Source: Spirosoma telluris (GTDB lineage: Bacteria; Bacteroidota; Bacteroidia; Cytophagales; Spirosomataceae). Taken from it: a stretch of DNA of 64,000 bases. Under the pieces are notes generated by a model that worked only from the letters and a program-made list of their open reading frames with translations, was not told the origin of the DNA and ran no database searches. A program made the translations under genes and the position numbers. How positions within the stretch are numbered: position 1 is the stretch's first letter; each line of letters begins with the position of its first letter. Below, one piece after another: positions 19,063 through 29,846 of the stretch. Location of the stretch: positions 7,865,001-7,929,000 of the forward strand of contig QLII01000001.1 of the NCBI GenBank assembly GCA_003259005.1, written 5' to 3'.

Positions 19063-20085
19063 TTACTTCGACGTTTGGTCGTGATGACTGACCGTTGGTA
19101 ACCAGGCTGTTCTACCCGAAAAGATGGTGGCCAGCGTATATTGTCTAGCATCTTTAGTCGTGAGTTGTTTTGACCAGGCTGCTCGTTGCGAGGTCGTACT
19201 GCCCGGCCCGGCACTTTCGTATTCGGCATAAAGAACCGTTTTCTCATTGTCGGCATTACCCCAATTGTCCCAACCGACGGGCAGAATATGGCTACCCATT
19301 TCAGTACGGATGAACACGGTTTTAGCATAGGGTCGCCACGGTCGTCCTAAAAATACTTTTTGAGCGGCTTCGTTGGCCGTGAGTTTACAGTCGAAAAACA
19401 CAAAGCCGTATGGTTGGTAAGATGGGGTAGCGGCTGCGGTGATGTAGGAATCCGACAGGCTTTTGATAGTACAGCGCTGAAAAACAACCACTGCCTTCCC
19501 GAACAGGAAATCGGTTGTGCCCTCAATATAGCAGTTCTCATAGTACTGACGACTTCCTTCGGCGGCTGCATAGAGTGTATCCTGATTGCCCAGGAGAACG
19601 CAGTTTTTACAAACAAACCGGTCACCTTCTACATGAAGTGCCACGGCTTGCCCAACACGCCCAGCCGTGTTGCGAATCGTCAGGTTTTCGAGGATAATAT
19701 CGGGTGCATCCACCAGCACTGTGTAGGAGTTATACGTACTGTATTTGTCTTTACCTGTCCAGTCTTTCCCTCCCGGATAGGCTTTCCCCGAATAGTCATT
19801 GCCTGTAATAATTACCCCTTCTTTGCTCTCGCCAATGATATGAATGTTGGGTTTCCAGGATGGGATGACGAGTTTTTCGGCATACACCCCATTTTTAACA
19901 TACAGTGTTACCCGCACCTGCATATGATCGCGAAAAGCATTGACGGCTTCCTGAATGGTTTTGAAGGTGCCACTCCCATCCTGAGCAACAGTAAACGATA
20001 CTGGTGAGGTAGGGGATAACGTCGTTTGACTTCGCCCATGCGTGGCACAGATCAATAAGCAGCCAATAAGCAGCAGTTTTTTCAT
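19063..20085 (-). CDS. Pectin methylesterase, carbohydrate esterase family 8
   Basis: Removes methyl esters from homogalacturonan so that lyases and polygalacturonases can cut it. A 340-residue protein with a signal peptide (MKKLLLIGCLLICATHGRSQ) and a right-handed beta-helix. FTVAQDGSGTFKTIQEAVNA is the family start; the two catalytic aspartates are in LLGNQDTLYA and GTTDFLFGKA, and the Arg/Trp of the substrate site in LGRPWRPYAKTVF. The frame is intact. It follows the CE12 esterase gene on the same strand within the pectin locus. Confidence 0.95.
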   Translation of the reverse strand: MKKLLLIGCLLICATHGRSQTTLSPTSPVSFTVAQDGSGTFKTIQEAVNAFRDHMQVRVTLYVKNGVYAEKLVIPSWKPNIHIIGESKEGVIITGNDYSGKAYPGGKDWTGKDKYSTYNSYTVLVDAPDIILENLTIRNTAGRVGQAVALHVEGDRFVCKNCVLLGNQDTLYAAAEGSRQYYENCYIEGTTDFLFGKAVVVFQRCTIKSLSDSYITAAATPSYQPYGFVFFDCKLTANEAAQKVFLGRPWRPYAKTVFIRTEMGSHILPVGWDNWGNADNEKTVLYAEYESAGPGSTTSQRAAWSKQLTTKDARQYTLATIFSGRTAWLPTVSHHDQTSK

Positions 20086-20139
20086 TTGAGAGGAACAGTT
20101 AATCGGCCTGGCTAAGACACCTTCAACCGGTTGGTGGGC

Positions 20140-20900
20140 CTATTTTGCGGTTTCCGGTTTCACGATCCGGTCGGCCAAATCGAGTTTCAGGGTTTTAAGG
20201 TTCGCTACTACTAATTCAGCCATTCGGCGGGCACCCAGTTCATTGAAGTGTGTGTTGTCTACTTTGCCATCTGGATAATTAGGATGCTCACCGGGTGCTA
20301 ACTGAAGAAATAGCAGCCTGGAGTTTTCGACCCAAAGGTTTGCAGGAGTTCCTGACTTTGTTTGTCTAAGTCGATCATTGGGGTATTGTATGCAGTAGCC
20401 ACCGTACGCACCAGTTCAGAGTAAAGCGTGTGGGTGCTTTCAATTTTACCGGCGGCATCAAACTGGCGTCGGGCAACGGGTGTGATGAGGACAGGGTTGG
20501 CTTTCTTCGCCCGGCTTTCGGTGATGAACCGAACCAGGTTTTTCTTGAATTCCTCCTCGGGGGTGTAACTTTTCTTGGTTTTGACCTCGTCGTTATGCCC
20601 AAACTGAATCAGCACGTAGTCGCCTTCGTGTAGGTTGTCGGCTACGGGTTGCCAGCGATTTTCTTCAATGAACGTGCGTGTGCTACGGCCATTCATTGCC
20701 CGATTGTCAATGGTGACACTTGCATTAAAAAAATGGGCGAACGGCATTCCCCAACCCGTTTCGGGATACGCTTTTACCTCCTTTTGCGACATAGTTGAAT
20801 CGCCGATGAGATAGACCGTAATTTTTTCGGGTGGTGTAAACCCGGCTAAGGCAGTTAAGCTAAGACAGGCAGTGAGTTGGAGGAAGTGGTTTCGGTTCAT
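20140..20900 (-). CDS. Rhamnogalacturonan acetylesterase-like SGNH hydrolase, CE12 (frame broken in a G run)
   Basis: Deacetylates pectin. The signal peptide ends near ALAG. SGNH blocks are visible: YLIGDSTMSQKE (nucleophile Ser), AMNGRSTRTF, IQFGHNDEVK, and, after the break, DNTHFNELG (Asp-x-x-His). At 20331-20333 the coding GGG should be GGGG; the added base joins ELLQTFG to VENSRLLFLQLAPGEHPNYP and gives 253 residues ending at 20140. Without it the protein would lose its catalytic His. It lies between the GH28 and CE8 genes on the same strand. Confidence 0.9.
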
Positions 20901-20911
20901 TGGTCAAGTTA

Positions 20912-20986
20912 GATTCTATAGTTTCTCTTGATTCTGTGGCTTCTATAGCTACTTGAGAAACCACAGAATCAAGAGAAACCAGAATC
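20912..20986. repeat. Inverted repeat with GATTCT words
   Basis: The arm 20912-20939 pairs with 20961-20986, with a 2-base bulge (CTCTTGATTCTGTGG against CCACAGAATCAAGAG). It fills the GH28/CE12 junction. Similar GATTCT words make the hairpin at 63655-63735. Confidence 0.75.
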
Positions 20987-20993
20987 TATAATG

Positions 20994-22642
20994 CTAATTC
21001 GTTATCAACAAATTCTTCTCGATGGCACCATGGCTAAACTCGGCTTTGGTGTGGGCTTTGGTCATGTCGGTATTTGTAACCCGAATAGCCTGACTTCGAT
21101 CACCATCCACCTCGAAAAGCAAATCGGCATTAGCCGTATATTTAATAGCGTTGAAGGTAAGGTTGTTGCTGTTTTCGACATGAATCATAGGCTTCGTATC
21201 CTTGGTTATTAATTGAATGGACGAGAGCCGAATGCCGCTGGCGTCGATTAACTCAATTCCTTTTTCGGTTTGGAGTGTCATGTTTTCCATCGTAATATTC
21301 TGGATGGCCATTTCGGGCAGACCCCGCACAAAAATTCCTTTCTGGGCCCCATTGCAGACGATGTTTTCGAACTTCATATTGCGGAATATGGGCGTGCCTT
21401 CATTGACAACCGGGCGCTCGTCCCGCTGGCCGTCCGTCGCGAATTTTACGAAATAATACATGTCGAAGAAGATGGCTTCCTGCGCAATGTCTTTCATGAA
21501 AATATCCTTCGCGTAGATGTGCTCGACAATACCACCACGACCACGTACCGACTTGAAACGGAGACCTTTATCCGTTCCCATAAAGGTGCAGTTCGAGACA
21601 AAAATGTAGCGAGCTCCACCGCTCATTTCACTGCCTACCACAAATCCCCCATGACCATTATAGACCGTGTTGTTTCGGATAATGCCATTTTCGGTTGGCA
21701 TTCCCCGCTTACGACCTTCTTCGTCTTTGCCGGATTTGATACAGATGGCGTCATCACCTACGTCGAGTGTGCAGCCTTCAATCAGGAAGTTTTTGCAGGA
21801 TTCGATGTCCATTCCGTCGCCATTGTGGGCGTATTCTGGATTTTTGGTGGTTACATTTCGGATGGTAAGGTCCTGGCACATCAGCGGGTGGAGGCACCAG
21901 GCGGCTGAATTTTGAAACGTAATCCCTTCCAGCAACACGTTTTTGCAGTTGGTCAATACCACCAGATTAGGTCGCAGCATGTCCTTCATATCTGCAAAGC
22001 TTTGAAGCGGCTTCTCTGGCGATAGCAGCATACTTCGGTTTTCGGTGCTGGCCTTCTTAAACTGCTCACTGGGGTACCAGGTCTTGCCATCCTCTTTTAG
22101 CACCCCACCCGATGCCACTTTCTCCTTCCACTGACCTTCGGTGAGCTGACTTTTATGCACGGCACGCCACACATCGCCATTTCCATCAACAATTCCCTGG
22201 CCCGTAATGGCAATATTCTCCAGATTCATACCCGAGATCGGCGATTGATTACGGGCGGCCCGTTTCCCTTCATACACCCCTTCAACCAGCGCATACTGAT
22301 TTTTATCGGTAGTGAGTAAGAGGGTCGCCGATTTTCTGAGGTGCAGATTGACATTACTTTTCAGTTCAATGGGACCCGTCATCCACAAACCGCTCGGCAC
22401 AAGTACAACGCCACCCCTTTTTGACTGCAAGCCAGAATGGCCGTATTGATGGCTTTGGTATTCAGTGTAATGCCATCTGGTTTAGCGCCATAGGTCAGGA
22501 TGTTTAGCGTGTCTTTCCGAAACGTCGGCTGGGCTATTTTCGGGAGGTTAGTCCAGCTATAGGTGGGAGCGGGTTGAGCCTGCACAACCAAATGGGTCAA
22601 TACCGATAGCGTCAGGATGATTTTAAATGGCATTTTATTCAT
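20994..22642 (-). CDS. Polygalacturonase-like glycoside hydrolase family 28 (frame broken in a G run)
   Basis: Hydrolyses galacturonan backbones on a parallel beta-helix. GH28 signatures: HNGDGMDIES, CTLDVGDDAICIKSGKD (catalytic Asp pair), GHGGFVVGSEMSGG (His) and KGLRFKSVRG (Arg-x-Lys). The signal peptide is MNKMPFKIILTLSVLTHLVVQ. At 22414-22417 four bases should be five; the added base joins AILACSQKGG to GVVLVPSGLWMTGP and gives 549 residues. It is downstream of susC/susD and upstream of CE12 and CE8, so it is part of the same pectin utilisation locus. Confidence 0.94.
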
Positions 22643-22658
22643 TGCAAGAGGGTGATTT

Positions 22659-22746
22659 TAAACACAGAGACACAGAGGGCTCAAAGATGTTAAGACATTA
22701 GAAATCCACCTTTTTCTTCTCCGTGTTCTCTGTGCCTCTGTGTTTA
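22659..22746. repeat. 19-bp inverted repeat, ACACAGAG words
   Basis: The arms 22659-22677 and 22728-22746 are complementary with one mismatch (CACAGAGACACAGAG against CTCTGTGCCTCTGTG). It lies between susD and GH28. Confidence 0.8.
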
Positions 22747-22799
22747 ATAGTTTTAATTTGGCTGATACAAGAGTCTGCTAGTACATACTAACATGCTGC

Positions 22800-24442
22800 C
22801 TACTGATACCCTTGATTTTGCGTGAACTCTGTTTTGTTGGTTACGGCATCTAGCTGCGTTTGTGGAATAGGGCGAAGTACATGATAATCCTGGATATTTA
22901 CCGCATTATCAGGCGCATAGGCTCGGACACGTTCCAGCAATTTTCCGGTACGCTTCAGATCGAACCAGCGGATTTGTTCCCCGGCCAGTTCGCGGGCACG
23001 CTCGTCCAGAATAAAATCGAGCGTCACCTGAGCCGACGTGATCTGCATGGCGGCTGATTTGCCAGGTTTAGCAGCTCTGGTGCGTAGTATGTTGATATAG
23101 TCGGCAGCGGCCTGTAGATTTCCTAACTTCATCTGGGCTTCGGCGGCAATCAGATATACCTCCGCCAGACGAATAACAAACACATCGCGGGCACTTTGCG
23201 CTTCATTTAGACTGGGCCGGGTGGGGTCCATAAACTTCGACAGGCTTGGGTAGCGCAGGTTATCTTTTACGGTTCCGTTGGCATTGTAAATCTTACTGCG
23301 GTCATAGGTCTGGTATTTTCGCGTAGCCTCAAACGCATCAGGAATTTCTTTTCGGGTACAGTATACCGCCGTATCGCCCAAGTTCATGCCGGCAGGACGA
23401 GTAGCTGAATTGGCATACCAGACCTCATTAAATGAACCTTCGTAACGGGCATCATTATCGCTATAGAGGTCAAGCAGGAAGCGGGTAGGCATGTAACGAT
23501 TGAACGGTCGCCCGTTCAGGATGTCACGTACCATACCGGGCCGGTCATCGTACTTCATCAGATACAGTAGGTGCGCGTTGTTGCTACCCCGGCTGTGCCC
23601 ATAGGGGTTGAAGGTCGTGTTGGCCAAGTCATCGAGGGCCAGGTTTACTGAATAATCCACTACATAAATAGCTTCTTTGGTTTTGAGATTACTCATCTTC
23701 CACAAATCGGCATAATTGGCTTCCAGTTTGTAGGTATTGCTTGCCAGTACAGCCTGCGCCATTTCGAGGGCTTCTTTGTTCATGCCCCGTGTCAGATACA
23801 TACGGGCCAGAAACGCCTGAGCAGCGCCTTTGGTTACTTTACCGTATTGTGGCTGGGTAACGGGCAAGTTGGCAACCGCTATTTTCAAATCCTCAAAAAT
23901 CAGATTGTAAAATGTTTCAACCGGTGTGCGATTGGCCGTTGAGATAATGCCATTGGTCTCCTCAGTTGTGAAGTGAACCCCGCCCCAGGTTTCAACAATA
24001 TGCCAGTAATAGAAAGCGCGCAAAAACCGGAGTTCCCCTTCCGGATGGGCCGTAACGTAGCCGACAGTCCAGCTTTATCGATACGTTTGATACCGCCATT
24101 GCACAGATTAATAGCTGCATAAAACTCGCGCCATTCAGTAGTCAGATAGGCATCACTTCCCTGAAGATTCAGGTATTGGGTAAGTCCTCGATCGGTTTCG
24201 CCTGATCCACTGGTCCAGATGTCGGTACCGGTTTCAACGATGTTGTGCGCTTCTTCCTTGCCATACCACCAGCGTTGATAGGTGTAGGCCGCATTGACCA
24301 AGGTTTCGAAGCCTTCAGGGGTGGTGTATACCGTTTCGGCGGTCAGACCGCTGGGGTTATATTCTTCCAGGACATCATTACACGAGAAAAGGGTAAGCAG
24401 AGACAGTGTCAATAACCCCGTTTTTATAAGAAATGCTTTCAT
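22800..24442 (-). CDS. SusD/RagB-family nutrient-binding lipoprotein (frame broken in a G run)
   Basis: Cell-surface glycan-binding partner of the SusC porin. A lipoprotein signal is seen at LLTLSLLTLFSC. TPEGFETLVNAAYTYQRWWYG and the C-terminal RLAEVYLIAAEAQMKLGN with LDFILDERARELAGEQIRWFDLKR are standard SusD segments. At 24035-24038 four bases should be five: the added base joins RPIRKG to ELRFLRAFYYWHIVETWGG and gives 547 residues. It starts 22 bp after the susC stop and is followed by pectin enzymes, so pectin oligosaccharides are the likely ligand. Confidence 0.93.
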
Positions 24443-24464
24443 GATCGATACAACGATTTTTGGG

Positions 24465-27400
24465 TTATAGATTGACGTTCAGGCCAAATACATAGAGTTT
24501 GGTCATGGGGAAGTTTTCTGAGCCACCCCGCTCCGGATCGTAGTTTAGTTTGGTGAAGGTGACCAGGTTCTTCCCCGTCACGTAGAGCCGAACCCCGCGA
24601 ATGGCCTTTGGCAGTACTTTCGTGGGTACATTATAGGCCAGAGTAATATTCCGGATTCGGGCGTAGGTGCCATCTACATATCCCAGGGTAGACACGTATT
24701 TCAGACCGCCATTTTTATTGGGTCGCGGATACGCATTGGTCGGATTTTCGGGCGTCCAGTAATCCAGACCTGCTGTACTGTTGCCAACACCCTGCTGGTC
24801 GAAACGAGCTGAACGATCGGAGTTGATCATCTGTCCGATGCGAGCATATAGAAACACATTCAGGTCAAAGCCTTTGAATTTGACCGTGTTATCAAAGCCA
24901 CCACTCCATTTCGGACGGGGGGTGCCCAGGATGATCCGGTCGTTAACGGCATCAATTTTGCCATCACCGTTCTGATCTCTGACTTTGATTTCGCCCGGTA
25001 GCTGCGTTGGCGAGAGTTTTGCAGCTTCGTCAGCTTCGGATGTTTGCCAGATGCCCAGTTTCTCGTAATCGTAAAACACATTAATGGGCGAACCGATGAA
25101 CCAGCCATTGCCAATGTCGTTGCCACCCGTAACCAGTTCCGTAATTTCCTCTTTGTTTTTGGTGAACGTGACATTGCTGGTCCAGCTCAGGCTTGACGTA
25201 CGGATATTGGTGCTTCCCAACGAAACTTCGATACCCCGATTGCGCGTTTTGCCAATGTTTTGCTTGACCGTTGTAACTCCCGTTGTTGGCGGTAAGCCAC
25301 GGTCTAGCAACAGGTCCTGCGTGCGGGTATCGTAATAGTCAACAGACGCATTGACTCGGCCATTAAACAACCCGAAATCGAGCCCTAAATTTTTGGTATA
25401 CGATAATTCCCATCCCAAGGCTGTATTGCCTACATTTCGGGAAAAGGTATAGGCAGGAGCGGCAACTTCATCATAGCCAAAGGCGAGTCGGGTTAGCGTT
25501 GTCTGAGTAGCATAAGGGCCTGAAGGGTCATTACCCGCTACGCCATAACTAGCCCGTACTTTTAGGTCGCTTAGCCCTTTGACTCCCATCATAAACTTTT
25601 CTTCGATAATCCGCCATGCAAAGGCTGCCGATGGGAAGAACGTCCATTTATTACCCACCGCCAGTTTCGACGAACCATCTTCACGAGCCGTTACCGTCAG
25701 CAGATACCGATCCCGAAAAGCATAATTCAACCGGCCTGCAAATGATACCAGGGTGTTTTGGGAATAGGCTGAATTAATCTTGATTTCCTCGGTGGCACTG
25801 CCCAGTGAATAAAACAACTGGGTAGGCAACAACTGGTTGACGCCTGATGCCGATGCATTGTCGGACGAATTACTCAGGTAGCTGGCAATACCCGTCAGCG
25901 TTAGGGCATGCTGGCCGAAGCTTCGCTGATAGGTTGCTACGTTTTCCCAGTTGAGGCTACGGCTACTGCTGGTGTTATACGTTGCCAGAGACTTACCCGA
26001 GAGTGAGCGATCAATGGATTTCGGGGACGAATAAGCGCCATCCCGTACCGAAGCGAGGTTAACGCCCAATGTACTCCGAATCATCAGCCCTTTAACAGGC
26101 GTTAATTCCAGGTAACCGTTCGTTAATACGCGGGTGGTTAACACCGTGTTGTTGAATACATTAGGTTGCTCGTCCGAGAGCGGGTTAGCCGTTTGGCCAT
26201 CCAGCATGATGTAATTGAAGTTGCCGTTGGCATCGTAGAGAGAACCGAGTGGACTAATTTTATTGGCCTGATTCAAGGGGTCTCTCCGTACGCTCTGGTT
26301 GTAATAGGTAAGCTGACTTTGCAGGCCGATTTTCATCCAGTCGTTAATGGTAAAATCGACATTGAGCCGACCCGTATAGCGCTTCAGCTCATCCAGTTTC
26401 AGAATCCCTTTTTCATTATAATAGTCGATGGAAACATACGATTTCAATCGGTCGGTGCCTGCCCGAACGCCAACCTGATAATCCTGTTGCAGGCCATTGT
26501 GAATGAGTGCATCCTGATAATCGGTCCAAATACCGTTTTGTAAGGCGTTGTATTCCGCTACATTGGTAAAAATAGCGGCATCATCAGCTGGACTTTTCCA
26601 GACACCGCCCGCCCGCCAGGCTTCCCGTTTAAAATCCCGGAAGCCAGTTATATCCATGGCTTTCGGATACATAGTCACCTGTGAAATGCCTGAGTATGCA
26701 TTGAAAGAAATGTCTGGTTTGCCTGTCTTGCCTTTTTTCGTGGTAATCAGGATAACCCCATTCGAACCCCGCGAGCCGTAGATGGCGGTGGACGAGGCAT
26801 CTTTCAGCACATCCATCGTTTCGATATCATTGGAATTAATGTCCTCCAGATTGCTGTATTGAATTCCATCCACAATAATCAGAGGTGAGTTATTTCCGCC
26901 AATGGAGCGGTTTCCCCGGATCGTGATGTTCACTTTAGCACCCGCCTGACCGCTGCTTCGGGTAATATCAGCACCAGCAATTTTGCCCTGAGCGGCCTCC
27001 AGAACGTTAGCCGTTGGAATTTCTTTCAGTTGTTCCCCCTTAAGTTGAACAACCGAGCCGGTCAGGTCTTTTTTACGAACGGCACCATAACCAATCACAA
27101 CCACTTCGTCCAGGGCGCTAACATCGGGCGACATGGATACGTTGACCGCTGTTTGACTACCCACCGCTACGTCCTGACTCTGGTAGCCAACGAAGGAAAA
27201 CGTCAGTATCACCCCATTCCCATCTGGTATGGTGAGTTTATACTTTCCCGTTGCGTCCGTTGTCGAACCACGGTTAGTGCCTTTCACAACAACACTAACG
27301 CCGGGCAATCCCGCGTTTTTTTCGTCGGTTACCGTGCCCGATATGCTGTGATCAACCGCTTCAGTAGCTGGACTGATGAGTTGCGTATGCTCTTCCGGTT

Positions 27401-27785
27401 CTGTATCCAGCACAATCTGGCCACCTACCAGCCGATAGGTTAGTTTCAGGGGTTTAAGGAGTTCGACCAGAACGTCGTTTAACTGTTTATCGGTGATGGT
27501 TAACGTAACGAGCCGATCGGCATTAATTGTTTTTGAACTGTAGACAAACCGGGCGGCTGTTTGTTTTTCGATTTGTGTCAGCACGGAGCGGAGCCGTTGC
27601 CCATTCGCTTTCAGCGTAACAGGACGGCTCATCAATTCCTGCCCCTTACCATCGAATGCGACGGAAAGGCTCGTGCAGGCAATCATCAGGACGAGTTGAA
27701 CGAGTGATAAATTCATAAGCCGCAGAAATAAACGAGCATGCTGGCTGGGCGAGCTGCCTGTACGTACAGGTTCTCTTTTTTTCAT
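24465..27785 (-). CDS. SusC/RagA-family TonB-dependent transporter with STN domain
   Basis: Outer-membrane importer of 1106 residues. Order of parts: signal region to about 45; STN domain about 55-130 (RSVLTQIEKQTAARFVYSSK); carboxypeptidase-like domain about 150-235 (ISGTVTDEKNAGLPGVSVVV); TonB box region ALDEVVVIGYG; plug (DLTGSVVQLKGEQLKEIP, IRGNRSIGGNNSPLIIVDG); then a 22-strand-type barrel ending in FGLNVNL. The STN domain normally signals to a FecR anti-sigma factor, and the FecR and ECF sigma genes lie directly upstream. The frame is intact over 3.3 kb. Imports oligosaccharides, here probably from pectin. Confidence 0.97.
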   Translation of the reverse strand: MKKREPVRTGSSPSQHARLFLRLMNLSLVQLVLMIACTSLSVAFDGKGQELMSRPVTLKANGQRLRSVLTQIEKQTAARFVYSSKTINADRLVTLTITDKQLNDVLVELLKPLKLTYRLVGGQIVLDTEPEEHTQLISPATEAVDHSISGTVTDEKNAGLPGVSVVVKGTNRGSTTDATGKYKLTIPDGNGVILTFSFVGYQSQDVAVGSQTAVNVSMSPDVSALDEVVVIGYGAVRKKDLTGSVVQLKGEQLKEIPTANVLEAAQGKIAGADITRSSGQAGAKVNITIRGNRSIGGNNSPLIIVDGIQYSNLEDINSNDIETMDVLKDASSTAIYGSRGSNGVILITTKKGKTGKPDISFNAYSGISQVTMYPKAMDITGFRDFKREAWRAGGVWKSPADDAAIFTNVAEYNALQNGIWTDYQDALIHNGLQQDYQVGVRAGTDRLKSYVSIDYYNEKGILKLDELKRYTGRLNVDFTINDWMKIGLQSQLTYYNQSVRRDPLNQANKISPLGSLYDANGNFNYIMLDGQTANPLSDEQPNVFNNTVLTTRVLTNGYLELTPVKGLMIRSTLGVNLASVRDGAYSSPKSIDRSLSGKSLATYNTSSSRSLNWENVATYQRSFGQHALTLTGIASYLSNSSDNASASGVNQLLPTQLFYSLGSATEEIKINSAYSQNTLVSFAGRLNYAFRDRYLLTVTAREDGSSKLAVGNKWTFFPSAAFAWRIIEEKFMMGVKGLSDLKVRASYGVAGNDPSGPYATQTTLTRLAFGYDEVAAPAYTFSRNVGNTALGWELSYTKNLGLDFGLFNGRVNASVDYYDTRTQDLLLDRGLPPTTGVTTVKQNIGKTRNRGIEVSLGSTNIRTSSLSWTSNVTFTKNKEEITELVTGGNDIGNGWFIGSPINVFYDYEKLGIWQTSEADEAAKLSPTQLPGEIKVRDQNGDGKIDAVNDRIILGTPRPKWSGGFDNTVKFKGFDLNVFLYARIGQMINSDRSARFDQQGVGNSTAGLDYWTPENPTNAYPRPNKNGGLKYVSTLGYVDGTYARIRNITLAYNVPTKVLPKAIRGVRLYVTGKNLVTFTKLNYDPERGGSENFPMTKLYVFGLNVNL

Positions 27786-27972
27786 ACCTTTAAGCGTTTT
27801 GTTTGATGGACAATCGACAAAATGATCCGTTCCGTCGAAGCACGATTCGCGGTCTGCCCGATGGAATTCTGGATACCTGACGCTGGTTCATGTTGATCGC
27901 ATGACCAGCGTTTTTTAGTTAATCAGGGGGTTGGAAATTATCAGTTCATGGGCTTAGGGTTTTGTTTTTGTA

Positions 27973-28050
27973 AATGGATAATGGATAATGGATTGATAAC
28001 CAGTAGATTTCGATTAGCCATTGTTAATTTTACATTATTCATTATCCATT
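27973..28050. repeat. Inverted repeat, AATGGATAATG words
   Basis: The arms 27973-27990 and 28033-28050 pair with one mismatch. The right arm ends 4 bp before the FecR stop. It is the same word family as 9191-9279 and 53311-53445. The rest of the 268-bp gap before susC (27786-28053) shows no gene. Confidence 0.75.
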
Positions 28051-28053
28051 GGC

Positions 28054-29076
28054 TTAGTCAATGCAGCCTTTCCCACTGATTAAAATAGTGGTGCCCTGGA
28101 CTTCGTAAGTAGATTTCAGGGCTGCACAGATGATGTCTAACTGCGTGTACAGCGATTGATTCGTTAAATCGGCTGTTAGCGGACAGTTGTTCTGCTGCTC
28201 ATTTTCGACTTCGATATCTATTCCGTATGCCTGCTCGAGTTGCGCCAGAACGGTTGCTAACGGAGCGTCATCAAATTGAAAGGAGACTTGCTTCTGTTTC
28301 GCTTCTGGTGATCGAATGATCTTTGGAGCCTCAACGAGCCCGGTTACAAAGTGCTGTTCCTGAGCGAAAAAGGTAGCAGCCTGATTGGGGCTAAGTACTA
28401 CTCCATTGGTAGTCGGTTGTTTATCTTCCTGTTGTGCATAAACTGCCACCCGTCCCGTAACTACCTCGACCCGCACCTGGCGAGTGTCGGCCTCGGTTCG
28501 GACGAAGAAACTTGTGCCTAATACCTTCGTGACAACCTCGCCTGTGTGTACGTAAAACGGGCGCGTCGGCATTTTCTGAATCGAAAAAAAAGCATCTCCC
28601 GTCAGGTAAACGGTTCGTTCGTTTGCGCTAAAATGTTTGGGAAATCGCAGGGAACTTTGAGCCGCTAACTGAACAGTACTGCCATCTTCCAGACGGACTA
28701 TCAACGGTTTCGCTGACGTATTTGCCTGTTCAATCCAATTGGTATGGTTCGAGCTTGTAAGCGACCGAAGCGGTACTAAATCGGCGAAAAACCAGCCTCC
28801 AATCAAGAGCAGAGTTGCTGCAATGCCAATCCATCGATACCGGGTTGCGCGTAGGGAAACAACTCTCCCCGGATCAGTAGACTCCTCGGTCTCCATCTTG
28901 TTCTGGATCTGATTCCAGAGACGGGACTCCAGTTCATCCATGTCAAGCGCCTGACCAGATTCGCCCGTTTCGGTTTCGAGCAAACCATACCAGTGTTCGA
29001 CAAATGTCTTCTCCTCTGGTGTACATTCTCCGCGCAGATATTTTTGTAAGAGTAACCCGAATGTCTTTCGGCTCAT
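28054..29076 (-). CDS. FecR-family anti-sigma factor
   Basis: Inner-membrane regulator that passes the signal from the SusC STN domain to the ECF sigma factor. From ATG 29076 (MSRKTFGLLLQKYLRGECTP) it has 340 residues. One membrane segment is seen (WIGIAATLLLIGGWFFADLV). The FecR domain follows (NTSAKPLIVRLEDGSTVQLA, FPKHFSANERTVYLTGDAFF, FYVHTGEVVTKVLGTSFFVR), then a STN-like tail (VSFQFDDAPLATVLAQLEQA). An upstream in-frame start at 29133 is less like the family. It is between the sigma gene and susC, as in most glycan loci. Confidence 0.94.
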   Translation of the reverse strand: MSRKTFGLLLQKYLRGECTPEEKTFVEHWYGLLETETGESGQALDMDELESRLWNQIQNKMETEESTDPGRVVSLRATRYRWIGIAATLLLIGGWFFADLVPLRSLTSSNHTNWIEQANTSAKPLIVRLEDGSTVQLAAQSSLRFPKHFSANERTVYLTGDAFFSIQKMPTRPFYVHTGEVVTKVLGTSFFVRTEADTRQVRVEVVTGRVAVYAQQEDKQPTTNGVVLSPNQAATFFAQEQHFVTGLVEAPKIIRSPEAKQKQVSFQFDDAPLATVLAQLEQAYGIDIEVENEQQNNCPLTADLTNQSLYTQLDIICAALKSTYEVQGTTILISGKGCID

Positions 29077-29267
29077 GACTCGGTAACAATGGTTTCTATT
29101 ACCTAAGTCAATAAACTGGGTAGTAGACCGCAATTCATCTTATTGATTCTTTGAAAAGTACATTATTAATGGTATTTATGACTAAAAATTCCTGATAAAA
29201 TTATGTTATTTGTTTTGACCATTGTCTTTTGAACTACCAACAATACGCAAGTTGGCAGCGGGTTTTA

Positions 29268-29846
29268 TCAGATGAATAGGCCAATCAAAAAGCCAGTTAA
29301 CAGGTAATCCCGCAGATAAATACGAAGCGATTTGATGGCTTGGCTCAAGTGGTACTCAACTGTTCGTTCCGGAACTTTTAACTGAGACGAAATTTCTTTG
29401 ACGGATTGATACTCAAGGCGATTCAGACGGAAAATCTGGCGGGTCTTTTCGGGAAGATCATTTAGTTGCTGCTCAACAGCCTGCATTAACTCATCCAGAT
29501 CGAGCTGTTCTTCGGTTGCGTACGAAGCTTCGTTAAAGTTCACATAGGCGTAGTCGGCGTATTTTTCGTGGACCAGCGTCGATTTTATATGATTGATGAT
29601 CACATATCGAACGGCTGTAGCCAGATAAGCATCTAATTTATCGACCCGAAGCGAGTCCCGACGCTCCCATAGTTTGAGAAAAATATCCTGAACCAGTTCT
29701 TCGACTACATCCTGCGATTGGATCTTATGCCTGGCAATACTATACAGTTTTTTCCAGTAACGCTGGTAAATCTCTCGAAAAGCCTGCTGATCTCCTGTCC
29801 GTAAATAGAGTAGCAACATTTCGTCGGGTAGCGATTTATAGTTCAC
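29268..29846 (-). CDS. ECF-subfamily RNA polymerase sigma factor
   Basis: A 192-residue sigma-70 of the RpoE/FecI type. Region 2 is at residues 20-75 (FREIYQRYWKKLYSIARHKI, VVEELVQDIFLKLWERRDSL) and region 4 at 130-185 (LPEKTRQIFRLNRLEYQSVK, VPERTVEYHLSQAIKSL). Together with the FecR gene 191 bp downstream it should switch on the susC/susD operon when the substrate is sensed. A LacI-type operator copy lies about 190 bp upstream of the start, which may tie its expression to the uronate regulator. Confidence 0.95.
   Translation of the reverse strand: MNYKSLPDEMLLLYLRTGDQQAFREIYQRYWKKLYSIARHKIQSQDVVEELVQDIFLKLWERRDSLRVDKLDAYLATAVRYVIINHIKSTLVHEKYADYAYVNFNEASYATEEQLDLDELMQAVEQQLNDLPEKTRQIFRLNRLEYQSVKEISSQLKVPERTVEYHLSQAIKSLRIYLRDYLLTGFLIGLFI

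Noticed and set aside
19360..20007. Long plus-strand reading frame over the pectinesterase gene
   Set aside because: It is the complement of the CE8 coding region with no recognisable domain; the minus-strand gene has signal peptide, catalytic Asp residues and family length.
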